From Cristatella mucedo (Eukaryota > Bryozoa > Phylactolaemata > Cristatellidae): a DNA stretch of 57,500 nt. The stretch is taken from the NCBI GenBank assembly GCA_009760855.2, contig WPIO01000016.1:3812501-3870000 (forward strand), written 5' to 3'. The notes below the pieces were generated by a model, which did not search any database, had not been told where the DNA came from, and saw only the letters and a list, made by a program, of their open reading frames with translations. Below are positions 32,750-45,621 of this stretch, in pieces. The translations under genes were made by a program, and so were the position numbers. Position 1 is the first letter of the stretch, and each line of letters opens with the position of its first letter.

Positions 32750-34050
32750 GTTCCTCGAAATAGGCCGGCGAGGCGACTTCGCGTTACTTGGCCCGCTCGG
32801 TCTTCGTCCTGTCGCGTCACTTTCGCTCAGAGCGAACAAGCCGCCGCCGTTGCCGCGGCCACTGCCGCAAGCCTTCGTCGGCCGCGGCTAGCGGCGCCGC
32901 GAGCCCATTAAGCTCCAGTCAGCGTGTCTGCGGCCGGCGAACAATAATAGCTTCGCCGGCCGCGGCCTTCGGCGTCTTTAATTAAAGGCAACCGGAGCGG
33001 CTGCTCCGCGAGGCGCCGGCGCGCTCTCCGGGCTGCGCCTTCATCGCCCTCCCGGAGCAAAGCACAGACAGCGACGGTTGGCGACAGCCGCGGGCGTTGC
33101 CCAGCCGCCGAGCCGCAGCTGCTGCGCGCGCGGCTACCGTGACGTCAGTCACGCTCGACAAAGTAGCCGGCGCCGACGGGTCGGCGGACTCGTTCGAGCG
33201 AGGCGCGCGCGGCGGCGGCAGCGGCCGCGGCCGCTCGTTAGGTGGGCGTTGGTTTTGCATCTGCCTACGCTGCACTACAATGGCCGCTGCACTGTGCTGG
33301 AGCGTAACGAGGCGGGTTAACGCGGGCTGCTGCTGCTGCTGCTGCTGCTGAACGGCAGTCGCTCCAACCGGCGTCTCCGCCCCACTGCGCTGCACCGCAG
33401 CCAACGTGCCGGCGTTTTCCTCCCGTCTTTCCCTCGCCGCCCAGCCTCGGGCACCCCGGCCCCTCGACTGATCGCGTGCCAGCGCCGCGGCTATAGCGCT
33501 GAAGGCCCGCGTTTCCGCAAGGGCAACTTACGGGAACGCGGGTCCTAGCTTCGCGAGCGTGCGACGTTTCTGTCGACGAACCGGATCGCTTTCATCCGCG
33601 TGCGACACGCGCGCACCCCGCAATGTCGAATCTCTCGTCCTCGCTCTCCTCCGTCTCCCGCCGTCCGACTGGTGCGACGAGGAGCGACCGCCGGCCCGCG
33701 ACGCTCGCACGGCTATCGGCTGGCGCCGGCGTTCCTTCGGCGATCGTGGAGCGCTTGCAGCGTCGCTGCGGGACAAAGCCGCTGCGTTCCAGCGTCTGAT
33801 GATGACGCGACGTCTGCTGTCGAGCCTTGCGAGCGAGCAAAGCCAGCGGCATGCACATTCGCTGACGTCATCGAGAAGGTCTCGCGCGGCGAGCCAGAGC
33901 CAGACTACGGACCGCTCTTCGGAGACTGCCGGGGGGGGGAGTTCACTGTCACGGAGCGTCACTCTGCCCACTTCTTCCGCTTTCTCTGTCATTGCGCCGA
34001 GTAGCGCCGCGTCTGCTGCAGACAAAGAAACGAATTCCTACAAGCGCAGC
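32750..34050. promoter_or_regulatory. CpG island with two CRE palindromes
   Basis: Dense CpG sequence containing TGACGTCA at 33139-33146 and again near 33863-33870, a CTG run at about 33328-33350 and a 12-bp perfect hairpin at 32930-32963 (arms GCGGCCGGCGAA and TTCGCCGGCCGC). It could be the promoter of the plus-strand coiled-coil gene at 36 kb. Long frames on both strands are probably compositional. Confidence 0.35.
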
Positions 34051-34062
34051 CTGGACTAGGCC

Positions 34063-34198
<136 letters not shown>

Positions 34199-34299
34199 AA
34201 AAAAACTGTGTGCGTGTGCACGTGCGTGCGTGAGTGTGTACGTGCGTGAGTGCGTGTGGCAGAGAGAGAGAGAGAGGGAGAAAGAGCGAGAGCTTTCTA

Positions 34300-36062
<1,763 letters not shown>

Positions 36063-36122
36063 ATAGGAGAGAACTTCGTGCGTGGGCAGAGTGCTGGCTG
36101 AGCTTCATTCTTGCCATTGCAG

Positions 36123-37417
36123 AACAATCGTGCTACGGTCGACAGACGCTGTCGGTTTCGCTGGCAACATAAAGAGGTGCCTACGATCGGCTGTCGCCCG
36201 AGCCATGTGGTCGGCGACGCGCCGAGCCCGAGACTGCGACGCCGCTCTCGCGAAAGCGATGAAGGAGAGAGAAGTGGAGCTCGCGCGCATCCTAGATAGG
36301 CTTCGCGGTCTGGAGAGTGAGTAGCCGCGGCCGCTTTTAAGCGACAACCTGCTTACCCGGCGGTCGGACACGGCTACGAGCTACCGCGCCGCCGCGTGCG
36401 AAGGGTAGCGGGAGGGGCGCGGCGCCATCGCTCGCCGTGCATCGCGTCATGCGCATCGCTCGCTCGCTCGCGCGCCGCCTCGCAGGATGCCTCCACGGAG
36501 AGCGCGCCTCCATCGGAAGAACCCTGCGAGAGCGAGACGAGCGGATACGTCAACTTGAGGACACCGTGCAGCGCCTGCGAGCGGACGAGCAGCTGCTACT
36601 GCTTCGCTCCCAGGCCGCTGCCGCCGCTTCCGGCGCCGCCGCGCCGCCGCCGCCGCTGGGCGGCGAAAATGGCAGCGGCGGCGGCCTGGTCCCGACGACC
36701 GATGGCGAAAGACCGCTACGGCCGCGCGCCCGCGTCAGCCCCACCCGGAGCTGTGCCGAAGCGACGACGGCGGCGGCCGACAGGGTTCGATGCACGCTGC
36801 CGCTCCGATGCGGCGGCAGCGTGTTCGACGACCGCTTCTCGAGCGACCTCGAGCACGCACCGCGCTGGCGGCGCGGCGGCGGAATGACCGAGGCGAAGCT
36901 GTCAGAAGAGCCCGAGTCACCTCCGCCTCCTTTGCCGCCGCGTCGACGACACGACGACAACGTCGACGACGACGGCCGCGCGACGTCCGGAGCGAGCGAG
37001 CCGTTGGCAAATCTCGGCGGCGACGACGAAGCGTCGGTCGACGGCTGCTCGTGTCGCGGCGGTGCCGTTGCGGCGCCGCCGCCGCGACCGGCGGTGGCGC
37101 CGCGCGAGACTTGCGCCGAAAAGTACCGCAACTGGGTCAGCCCTTTTGTCTCGTTCTCGTCAGCCGCCTCAGCGCCGCCGACGCCTCCTCGCGTCGAGCC
37201 GTCGGTGGAGGCGGCCGCGCACGCGCCTTGCCGGTCTCGCTCCGCGTCGCCGCCGGCGACCGATTCCGAAAGCAGCGGCAGGAGGAGGAGGGGCGACGAG
37301 GACTCCGCGGCGGCTGGCGTCGGCTACGGCGACAAAGTCGCCGCCGCCAGTCGCCCGCAGCCGCCGGCGAGCGACGCCGATCGGTGTCCTCCGAGCCGCG
37401 AGCCGGTGCCGATATGA
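36123..37417 (+). CDS. Coiled-coil protein with disordered C-terminus (5' end missing)
   Basis: Exon 36123-36316 follows a good acceptor (cttgccattgcag) and ends at gaga|gtgagt. Exon 36486-37417 follows ctcgcag. The phases join (A plus GA) so that KEREVELARILDRLRGLE runs on into GERASIGRTLRERDERIRQL and EDTVQRLRADEQLLLL, a continuous heptad-like coiled coil of about 70 residues. The remaining 260 residues are Ser/Pro/Ala/Asp-rich and probably disordered, ending SREPVPI and TGA. The short patch YRNWVSPFVSF is the only other ordered-looking part. I do not recognise the family, and no enzyme motif is visible. The upstream phase requires at least one more 5' exon or a start at the internal ATG near 36205. 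Confidence 0.55.
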
Positions 37418-37810
37418 ACAGCGCTCGCTCGCGAGACGCCGCCGCGCTGCGGCGGCACTGTACGCGGACGGATCCGCTCATCCGTCCGTCCGTCGGGCGG
37501 GCGGGCGTTTTGAGTGCAGCGTTTTCGCGGCTCGCGGCTTCCACTGTCACGTGCCGCACTTTCGTTCTGGCGAGGCAGCTCAGCGAGAGCTCGTCTCCTG
37601 GGTGCGAGAGCTCCGAGACCCGGCGCACGCGCGAGCGCGCCTGAGCCTCAGGCGCGTGCGCCGCCGCGTCTGAGCGGCGTCAGGACGTCTGCCGTGGTGG
37701 ATGGACGAACGGCTTGCATAGCTGCGATACAGTACATGCATAGCTGCGATACAATACAAGCATAGCTGCGATGCAATATATCGGCGATACAATATACGCG
37801 TGCATGTAGA

Positions 37811-37816
37811 AATAAA
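37811..37816 (+). terminator. Polyadenylation signal after the coiled-coil gene
   Basis: AATAAA about 395 bases past the TGA at 37417. It overlaps the start of a LINE tail fragment, so the signal may have been donated by the transposon. Confidence 0.35.
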
Positions 37817-37817
37817 A

Positions 37818-38405
37818 GTTATAACGATAAGCGCCCGCGTAAGAGAACTAATTCACTTAGACAGTGTCGCAAGCAATGCGTCATGCTTAGGCAAGATTGC
37901 AAAAGCGAATACAATAAGATAGCAGGAGCCCTGGTTAGTGACTGTGCACTCGGTCGTGCGACAGCATAAGCGCGCATTGCACGTACGCGTGCTAGAAGTG
38001 AGGCAGAAGTTCACTGCGGCGTTGGGACGCTGAGCAGATACGTCTTGAGCTGAGACTTTGAAAAGGACGCAAAGTCCTTGCAGATGATTGCGGAAGATGA
38101 AAATTTAGGACTTTCAATGATGACGATAATATGAATAATGAGTTCCAGGTGCGATCACTAAAATATTTCAATTCGCGGAGGAGCGGCGAGATGACTTAAC
38201 GCAGAGGAGCAGGTGCGGCGAGAGCACACTGGAAGAGCAAGCAGGTCGGATTTGGAAAATTACGACCTAATTTCAGTTGGCAGTCAGTTCTAGGCTGCGA
38301 ACGAATAAGAACTACTAAGCGCGCGGTCTCAAAAACACTTGCTAGTTAGAGGCGGCCCAATGAGTCTGCACAGCGGGTGCAACCGAAAGCAGAGGAGGAA
38401 CTCGC
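37818..38405 (-). mobile_element. Very degenerate LINE 3' fragment
   Basis: Begins with a reversed tail-like sequence (aagcgcccgcgtaagagaac). Further on it has gagttccaggtgcg and cgcgcggtctc, which parallel the LINE 3' coding end read backwards. Too decayed for a frame. Confidence 0.4.
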
Positions 38406-39002
38406 GTCTGCACTTCCTCCGCGCTAACAGTGGACCGCGTTTTTAGCCCCTGCTGTCGCCATCATCCTGCGTCGACGTCCTCTCTGTCTCCTTCGGTTGA
38501 GTGTAGGAAGTCGGCTCTAGCCGCCCGCCTCCTCACTGCTGCTGCTGCTGCTCCTCTGACTTTTCCGACTTTCCGCCCGTTCCGCCCCGACTCGGAGCTA
38601 AGCGTCGCTGTGTGACTGCGTCTGGACGTCGCGGAGCCACGCGAGTTCGCGCGCGCGCGATTGGTGCGCAGGGACTTTGGAAGCCAGATTCTCGTCTCTT
38701 GAGGAAGCTCACTCTGGGCTGCTGCGAAGCGACTTGAATAAAGGCGTCTAGTTCACCGCAGCTCGCGACGTCTGCTAACAAAAAACGAGAATCGCGGCAG
38801 CTACAAGAAAGCTAGCGCGTTCTTCGAGTTGCGCAGACGCTGAAAGTTCGAACTGCGACGGCTCCCCGTGTAGCGCTGAACTCTAGCGCTGAAATGCCGG
38901 AAGTGCCGGGGCGCCGGAAGTGCGCAGACGTACGCTCCCGCCAGCCAGCGAGACTCGCTCGCTCGATTTCTGCCTACGTAAGTCAGCTAGCAGCTTGGTA
39001 CT
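38406..39002. other. No recognised feature
   Basis: A short CTG run at 38538-38550. Otherwise nothing supported on either strand. Confidence 0.3.
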
Positions 39003-41216
39003 AGGACCAAATGTCCCCGGACGAAATGTCCCGGACATAATGTCCCCGGACGAAATGTCCCGGACATAATGTCCCCATACAAAAACGTCCCGGACAAAAT
39101 GTCCCCACATGTTACAATAAATTAATCATATTCATGTTATTTTAAATATATAATAATTAATAGGCTTCGATATTTCACCAATAAAATGTAGCATGTAAAG
39201 TTTTAATATTTAATGAAGACTGAAGAGAGATTACTTGTGATCATCAGTCTCGACATATACAAGTGCAGTTAATCAAAGGCCTCTTTAAATGAAGTCATCT
39301 TTAGTTAATCAAAGGCCTCTTTAAATGAACCCATGTGCCATAGTCTTATTAATCAAGCAAACTTACATGATAAGATATCAAAGTTTACCGTTATATTTAC
39401 TAATGAACGGCTTCTGATTCACTGTAGACGTATAAATATGTGGAAGTTGCAGTGAAGGATATTATACTAAAAACTGTTTGTTATAGTAGGTGAAAGATGT
39501 GCAGTGCAATAAATAATTTACAAGATTTCGAGGTGATTAGTATTTATATAACTGTAAATGTAATTCGAATGTTTAATAAAAGACAGAAAAATAATTAAGG
39601 AAGATGCTGAAATTCACAACGTCACAGAAGGGAACAGGGAAGCTTGTAGTCGGAGGATTCTTATTCACGAAGCATAGAAATGGTGCAGATGGAAAAGAAA
39701 TTTAGCGTTTCGAGGACCGAAACTGTGGGGTGCGAATTCATACTCTGAATAATGCAATTATTGAGAAAGTTGGAACGCATAGTCATGCAGTTACCCACGG
39801 AAGAGCGTCTGTTGAAGAAGCAAGAAGCGAAATGAATAGGCAGGCTCGGGAAACAGAAGAACCCCGTAGACGCGTTGTACAACGGGCTTTGCTGGCAGTA
39901 CCTGTTGACGACGCCCATCTTCTACCTGCTCGTGAGACCTTATCACGTGACGTCCGAAGACAGCGTTTGAAGACCAGACGTATTGCAGATGGAGATGATA
40001 TATGTCGTACGACACAAGACGGTAACTTATTTTTAAGAATCGAAGATGACGACATGCTCATCTTTGCTGCGGATGACGATCTAAATTTTCTGCAACAGTG
40101 TCAGCATTGGTTCGCTGACGGAACATTTCGTGTCACACCTGAAGGCTTTGATCAGCTTAACACCTTACATGGATTCCACAAAAACTCCATATTCCCATGT
40201 GCAATGCTCTACTGCCGGGTCGTTCTCAAGCAGTATATGGTAGATTTCTCAATCACATAACGACGCTGTCGAACGTTGGACAACCTTTATCCATTGTTAC
40301 GGACTTCGAGCTGGCTGCTATCAACGCCTTCAAAGACAAGTTCCCGAATGCAAAAATGGTGGGTTGTATGTTTCATTTCGGGCAATGCATATGGAGACAA
40401 GTGCAACAGCATGGATTAGCAGCCACTTACAATAATGATCCTGAATTCGCTACTAAGGTAAAGCGTCTAATGGCTCTTGCATTTGCTCCTACTGCGGATG
40501 TCCTTGCAGCTTTTGAGGAGCTTACAGATGATGATGATTATCGTAATATGGATGTCATTCTGGACTACTTTGAGGACAATTTTATCGGGAGACAGAGGCG
40601 AAACAGATGAACTCCACCAAGGTTTGAACTTACGCTGTGGAACCAATACGACCGAGTCCTTAATAAACTACCTCGTAGCAATAATGCAGTCGAAGGATGG
40701 CATGACAGCTTCAACAACTCAGTTGGAATTGCACATCCAACTGCGATTGCCTTATCAAAGAAAATCAAGATGGAGCAACACAGCATGGCACTGTTACGCA
40801 GACAACTGGAACTTGGACAACCACAGAGAAAAAACGCAAGACACACAAGCAAGTAGATGAAGCCTCGTTCACCGTGGTTTCTGATTACTACAACCGTGTC
40901 AGAATGCAGTATCTTACTGACATTTCTAGAATCCTTAGAATTAATGTTGTATGAGAAGAGACTGTCTTAAAATAACTGGATATAACTTCCAACTCTTTTA
41001 TATTTATTTCCCTCTTGCTTTTAATAAAATCTGTTCAAAATAACATTAACATTACTAATCTTAAATCACATGTGGGGAAATTTTGTCTCGGACATTTTTG
41101 TATGGGGACATTTTGTCCTGGGAAATTTTGTCAGGGACATTATGTCCGGGACATTTTGGGTCGGGACATTTTGGATCGGGACATTTTGTCCCGTCACGAC
41201 ATTTTGTCCTGTCACT
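39003..41216 (+). mobile_element. Mutator-like (MULE) DNA transposon with iterated ends
   Basis: Both ends are built of inverted, repeated GGACATTTTGTCC-type modules: left about 39003-39110, right about 41068-41216. They pair as long terminal inverted repeats around CCCATACAAAAA and CCCACATGT. The AT-rich interior carries a broken FLYWCH-MULE transposase on the plus strand. A clear 9-bp target duplication was not found, so the outer limits are approximate. Confidence 0.8.
39604..40857 (+). pseudogene. FLYWCH-MULE transposase, inactivated
   Basis: Starts MLKFTTSQKGTGKLVVGGFL. An N-terminal FLYWCH zinc finger keeps its F, C (RNCGVR) and H-x-H (THSHAV), but the tryptophan position is a TAG codon at about 39703. 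The MULE core follows: HWFADGTFRVTP (first acidic residue), VTDFELAA (second), and the GCMFHFGQCIWR Cys/His element, then the C-terminal LPRSNNAVEGWHDSF. Breaks are the TAG, a frameshift near 40200 and a TGA at 40608-40610. It would have cut and pasted elements bearing the flanking repeats. Confidence 0.88.
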
Positions 41217-41515
41217 TAGATCTGCGATCTCCCGGATCTATGATGATGAAGGTCTGATATCTCCCGGATCTATGAGGATGAATACCTGCGACCTCCTGGA
41301 TCTTTGATGATGAAGATCTGCGATCTTCCGGATCTATGATGATGAAGGTCTGCGATCTCCCGGATCTATGAGGATGAATACCTGCGACCTCCTGGATCTT
41401 TGATGATGAAGATCTGCGATCTTCCGGATCTATGATGATGAAGGTCTGCGATCTCCCGGACCTGCGACCTCCTGGATCTTTGATGATGAAGATCTGCGAT
41501 CTTCCGGATCTATGA
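41217..41515. repeat. 32-bp minisatellite with 96-bp higher-order unit
   Basis: Each unit starts ctgcgaNctccNggatct and ends gatgatgaag or similar. Three unit types alternate (endings gatgatgaaggt, gaggatgaatac and gatgatgaagat), giving a 96-bp period. It begins where the MULE right end stops and is followed by LINE sequence. The minus strand stays open across it, which reflects the 96-base period. Confidence 0.85.
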
Positions 41516-41526
41516 TGACCGCTGAA

Positions 41527-43860
41527 CCCTTCTTCCTCAATTCCTTGCAGAACCTCAATGCGTGCATTCAAGCGAGCCAATAGTGACCTCATCTTAAAGT
41601 TCATCTCTTAGTCTAAGATCACTGACTACTAGCCCTCTAGATCCTATGCCAGTTGCTCTTCTTCTGCGATGCAGTTCTAGCTTCCCTACACCAAGCGCTG
41701 CCAGCGTTTCTCGTCCCTTGCAGAATTCTCTTCCGAAATTGAAGTTTTTGAGAACATCTTATAAGGAAACCAATTTGGCCCAGACCAGTTTAAAGCTCAC
41801 CTGTTTGTTGTTTGACCGTAGTGCATAAGAAATTGCGTGCCTCTGGACATCTAAACGCTTACTGCTTGGTGCTGGGTTACCTTCCAGCGTTGGCGGTGGC
41901 GTTGGATTCGCCGGCAGCTAGTAACCTGAAAATTAGGTATAGTCGTGCGGGCCTATTGCGGTTTCGCCATCGTCGTTCAAACCCACTAATAGATGCGGTA
42001 GCTGTTTCCGGGGTCAGTGAATTATGCACTCACAAAAGAAAGGCGCCGCCGCGCAGCCGGGGCGAGGGCCGCGACCGACCGAACTGCCTCTCGCTCGGTA
42101 TTCGCAGCATTGTCTCGAAATGCCCTGCGACATCTCCCTCAAGTGCTGCTGCAGTAAATATCTCTAACTTGGAAGTAATCAGGGCCGCTCTAGCATTGGC
42201 GGCCCATCACAACTCTTGTCTTAGAAATTCTCGCTCAATTTACAAATAGGATCATAAATAATGTGATAACCGACAATCGACGGCCTCGACCGGATCGCCT
42301 TGACCGAGACCTGGCTAAAATTGGCTAACCTCTCCACCATAACAGACGTAGCCCCGATAGGCTTTTCTTTATTTCATATCCCCAGGTCAATCAATATCGC
42401 ACGTTCATCTTTCAATTTCAAACAGTTTTGGATCCCCTGAAAGCAGTCCTTCGAGTATCTTATTTTGAATTCATCCGGCAACAAGCTTCCAATGGTGGTG
42501 GTAGTCTGTCGCACCCAGGTACCAAGTCATCCTTTATCTTAAATTTCTCTGACCCCCCATTTGCATCCCGTGTGTAAGAAAGTGATCTTTCTTCTTAAAG
42601 AGTGATTTTAGCATCAATTTTGATAACTTATCTGACGCCCTCAGCACCAAACTTTGTGCTTTGGATGACTCATTTTCTCTTGTGGCTCATGTGCATTACT
42701 TTATTCGCACCAAGGATCATACACTCGACCACATTTTTCTGCTAAAACTGTATGTTATCATCACCCAGAAATACCAAATTCTGCTAAGCCTACCAAACGC
42801 AGGTTTCATTCAGTCTACACGGTTTTTCATTCGCCTATAAAGTCACCTGTGAATCGCGAAACCTCAAGACCCTTGACATCGATGATCTAGTCCAAGCGAG
42901 AATATCTTCTTTGCTCCAGCTGCTCAATCCCCTTTCAAACTGTCATAATTTGTAGAATGCTACAACTTGACACTGATGAGCTTAACGAGTGCTGTGTGCT
43001 CGCTGATGTGCTTACAGAGTTTGCACCACTGACTAATTAAGTCTGACGCTATGCACCCTCACCCAGAAAGCCTATGGTTTACCGCAGACATTAAACCAGC
43101 TAGGACTACTAAGCACACGCTTGATAAAGCATACAAAAGATCAAGATTGATTATCCATCGACAAACATACGAGGACTACTGTAGATCATACCAATAGATT
43201 CTAGCAAAGTCCAAGTCTAGCTTCTATTAAAAAAAACATTGCTGACTCCCAAATGCACAATCCAAAAAGGTGATGTCAACGATCAACCATCTTCTTAACC
43301 GCTCCCAGGTTTGCTCCTTACTTTTGTGATCCCTGTGAGAATCTCGCTGATCTCTGGCTTCTTTGTCAAAAAGATGATAAGATCAGAGAGCACATCCATT
43401 TGGTGGCAACATCACCTTTGGACTCCCCCCTTAATTCAGTGCAGCACCTCAATGCCGACATTCAAGGAGGCTACGAGTGACCTCATCCTGAAGTTCATAT
43501 CCCAATCAAAGAAGACGACTTGTCATCTAGACCCTATTCCCACTGTCCTGCTTCTACGATGTATAGGTCTGTTGCTGCCATGCATAACTGAAATTACAAA
43601 TATGCCATTAGCCTCAGTTCATGTCCCAGCACCTTTCACCAGAACATTCCCTGACTTGACCACATTTAAAAAGAACTTAAAAACACACCTATTTAGGACA
43701 GCATTTAGTGGGTCCCTGTGATTCGTTCTTGATGTGCTTATGCGTGCTGACACAGTGCATGCTCCTACTAACCACATTTGCATGCTGACCCTGTGCATGT
43801 TACCCCTAACCACGTTGTTCATGTTGTTTATCAAGCATGATATTACTCACGATTCAACCA
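41527..43860 (+). pseudogene. Decayed LINE copy with RT core deleted
   Basis: A short linker-region piece (about 41545-41625) is followed from about 41700 by the 5' region, endonuclease remains (LTETWLKLAN-like, GDFN lost) and linker, then a jump at about 43630 to the C-terminus (SLTTFKKNLKTHLFRT-like) and 3' UTR. Many stops and small indels. It aligns in order to the 25520-29002 copy except for the missing RT core. Confidence 0.8.
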
Positions 43861-44830
43861 GATAGGCTGGCCGAGCCCATTTTGAGGTTTAAGTGTTCTC
43901 ATTTTTGCACAGCACGAGATGTGCTCATAACTAGTAAGTTGGTTTAATCGTCATTCGATTTGAGAAAGTCCGCTGCCATCCAAGTATGAATTTCAGGAAT
44001 GAATGCAGCGAGAGAGGTGAGAGAGTTTGACGTGCTGGAAGGCAGAGGGGGATCGAAGCGTGGATACAGCTGTGCAACAGCTGCTTAGAAAGGAAAGCCT
44101 AGATTTAACTTGTCGAGTACATCGGCTAAAGGAAGAGTAATAGTTGCGAAAGCAAAAAGCCAAGCACCGAATAACGAACCAAGAGCCGCATACTGTGGAG
44201 GCATACATACTCGGACGGCTGCGGCCCGCCCGTTGACATCAACGCTTCGGAGTCTGCCACCAAGATAAGACCTAAACTGCTGCTGTGCAGTGCTAGCGCC
44301 AGTGATGCGCAGGCGAAATCAGAGGCGCTCGAGAAGGACGAGGCGATCGATAGTATCAAACGCTACCGAAAGGTCAAGCACAACAAGCAGAGAGATACTT
44401 AAGTCTGCATCCACGAGACGGCCATTGTACACCCAAAGCAGAGCTGACTCTGTGGAGTGATTAGCTCTTAAGCGAGACCATAACTTTCTTAATATGTTTG
44501 AAGTTGTGGTGTAAGAGATTGACTGATCAATCACTAGCCGTGCCAGTGTCTTCGATACGAAAGACCCAGGGAGAGTGGGCAGAAGTTGCTCAAGTTCTTG
44601 TGGTCTAGTGTCACCTTCTTAATGAGTGGACTAGCAACAGCCTTTTAGAAATTTTAAGGCACAACACCTAAGGGGCTAAGGACATATTTATTACGCTATT
44701 TATGCATGGAAGTAGCAGTTCTATGCTTGATAATAATAATAACACATTTTATAGCACCCTCAGAGAAGCTCCTCTTAGTCTTTGTGGCTTTGTGGAGTCA
44801 CAGACGGAGATTCATTGCATTAAATTTCTA
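43861..44830 (-). pseudogene. Composite minus-strand LINE remains
   Basis: The frame 44319-44534 carries [14 protein letters not shown] and the RT start LVVLDLSVAFDTIDRLVLL. The 43900-44060 part matches the UTR-like piece near 32600. A further reversed tail lies at 44731-44790 after a (TAA)n run. At least two insertions or rearrangements are involved. Confidence 0.65.
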
Positions 44831-45621
44831 TGCCCTGCTATAAAAGAAAGCTCGATCGAAAGGCTAGTGGTGGCATTCTCAATGTCAACGAAAAAAGCAC
44901 GGTTAGAGGTGACATGCGCAGGATCAACAGACACTGGACGCTGTCTCTCACATCCCACGGCCTTAATTTAATTAAAAAACTTTTTAATTCAGTTAATTAA
45001 ATAAATTTTAATTATATTCAATTGAAGGAAGAAAAGACTGGATTGCTGAGACGATGCTTACGATGAGCCCGACAAGCCGCAATCGCTCGCGCCAGGCGGT
45101 TCGCTTGGTGAGGTCACGTGGGAGGCCTGCTGCTCCACTCGCGTTGGGTGTACCAGTCTCGTTCTAGTTTGGGTTCGCTTCAAGTATTCATTGAGATTGA
45201 GCTATGATTGAGCTGCAGCTTTTCTCGCCTGCTTCCAGTGAATGAAGCGCTGACAGCCTAAAACGACGGGGGTTCCTCGCCGATCACCGAACCGATCGAT
45301 TCATCGAAGCGTCTGCTCGTTGCCGCGATGGCTGTCGATGGTGAAAATGAAGACGAGACAAGCTACAACGACAGCAGTGAACAAGGCGTCCGAAAATCCT
45401 CACTAGCACTTGCTAATAGAGCTTAAGGGGGTAGCAAAGTTGGACGTTCTAGGTTTTATTATTATTATGGCCGAGGGCGGCCTGAATTTAACGACGGGAA
45501 GTGTGACGGCGGCGGCGGCAGAGTGCTCTAGTGCTCTAGGACCGCGCCAGAGTAGTTTCGCGAAATGATGGCCGGCTGCTGCTGCCAGACGCTCGCCGCC
45601 GCCTTCGCAGACTTCGTCGCT
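44831..45621. other. Spacer with one short open frame
   Basis: Mostly unremarkable. It contains an AT-rich TTAATTAAATAA patch at about 44965-45030, a CACGTG E-box near 45115 and the short ORF at 45328. Confidence 0.3.
45328..45426 (+). CDS. Possible 32-residue acidic small ORF
   Basis: ATG in a fair context (gccgcgATGG) opens MAVDGENEDETSYNDSSEQG and stops after LALANRA. The acidic, non-repetitive composition differs from the GC-driven shadow frames nearby, but no donor site or family is visible. It may be chance. Confidence 0.2.
   Translation: MAVDGENEDETSYNDSSEQGVRKSSLALANRA

Noticed and set aside
33528-34025. A 165-codon minus-strand frame in the CpG island
   Set aside because: Arg/Ser-rich, no motif, and competing frames are open on the plus strand. 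Probably compositional.
36437-37417. Identification of the coiled-coil gene as a cGMP-dependent kinase N-terminus
   Set aside because: The RERDERIRQLE rhythm is generic for coiled coils, and no cyclic-nucleotide or kinase domain follows.
41212-41604. A 130-codon minus-strand repeat protein
   Set aside because: Explained by a 96-base higher-order period of a noncoding minisatellite running into LINE sequence.
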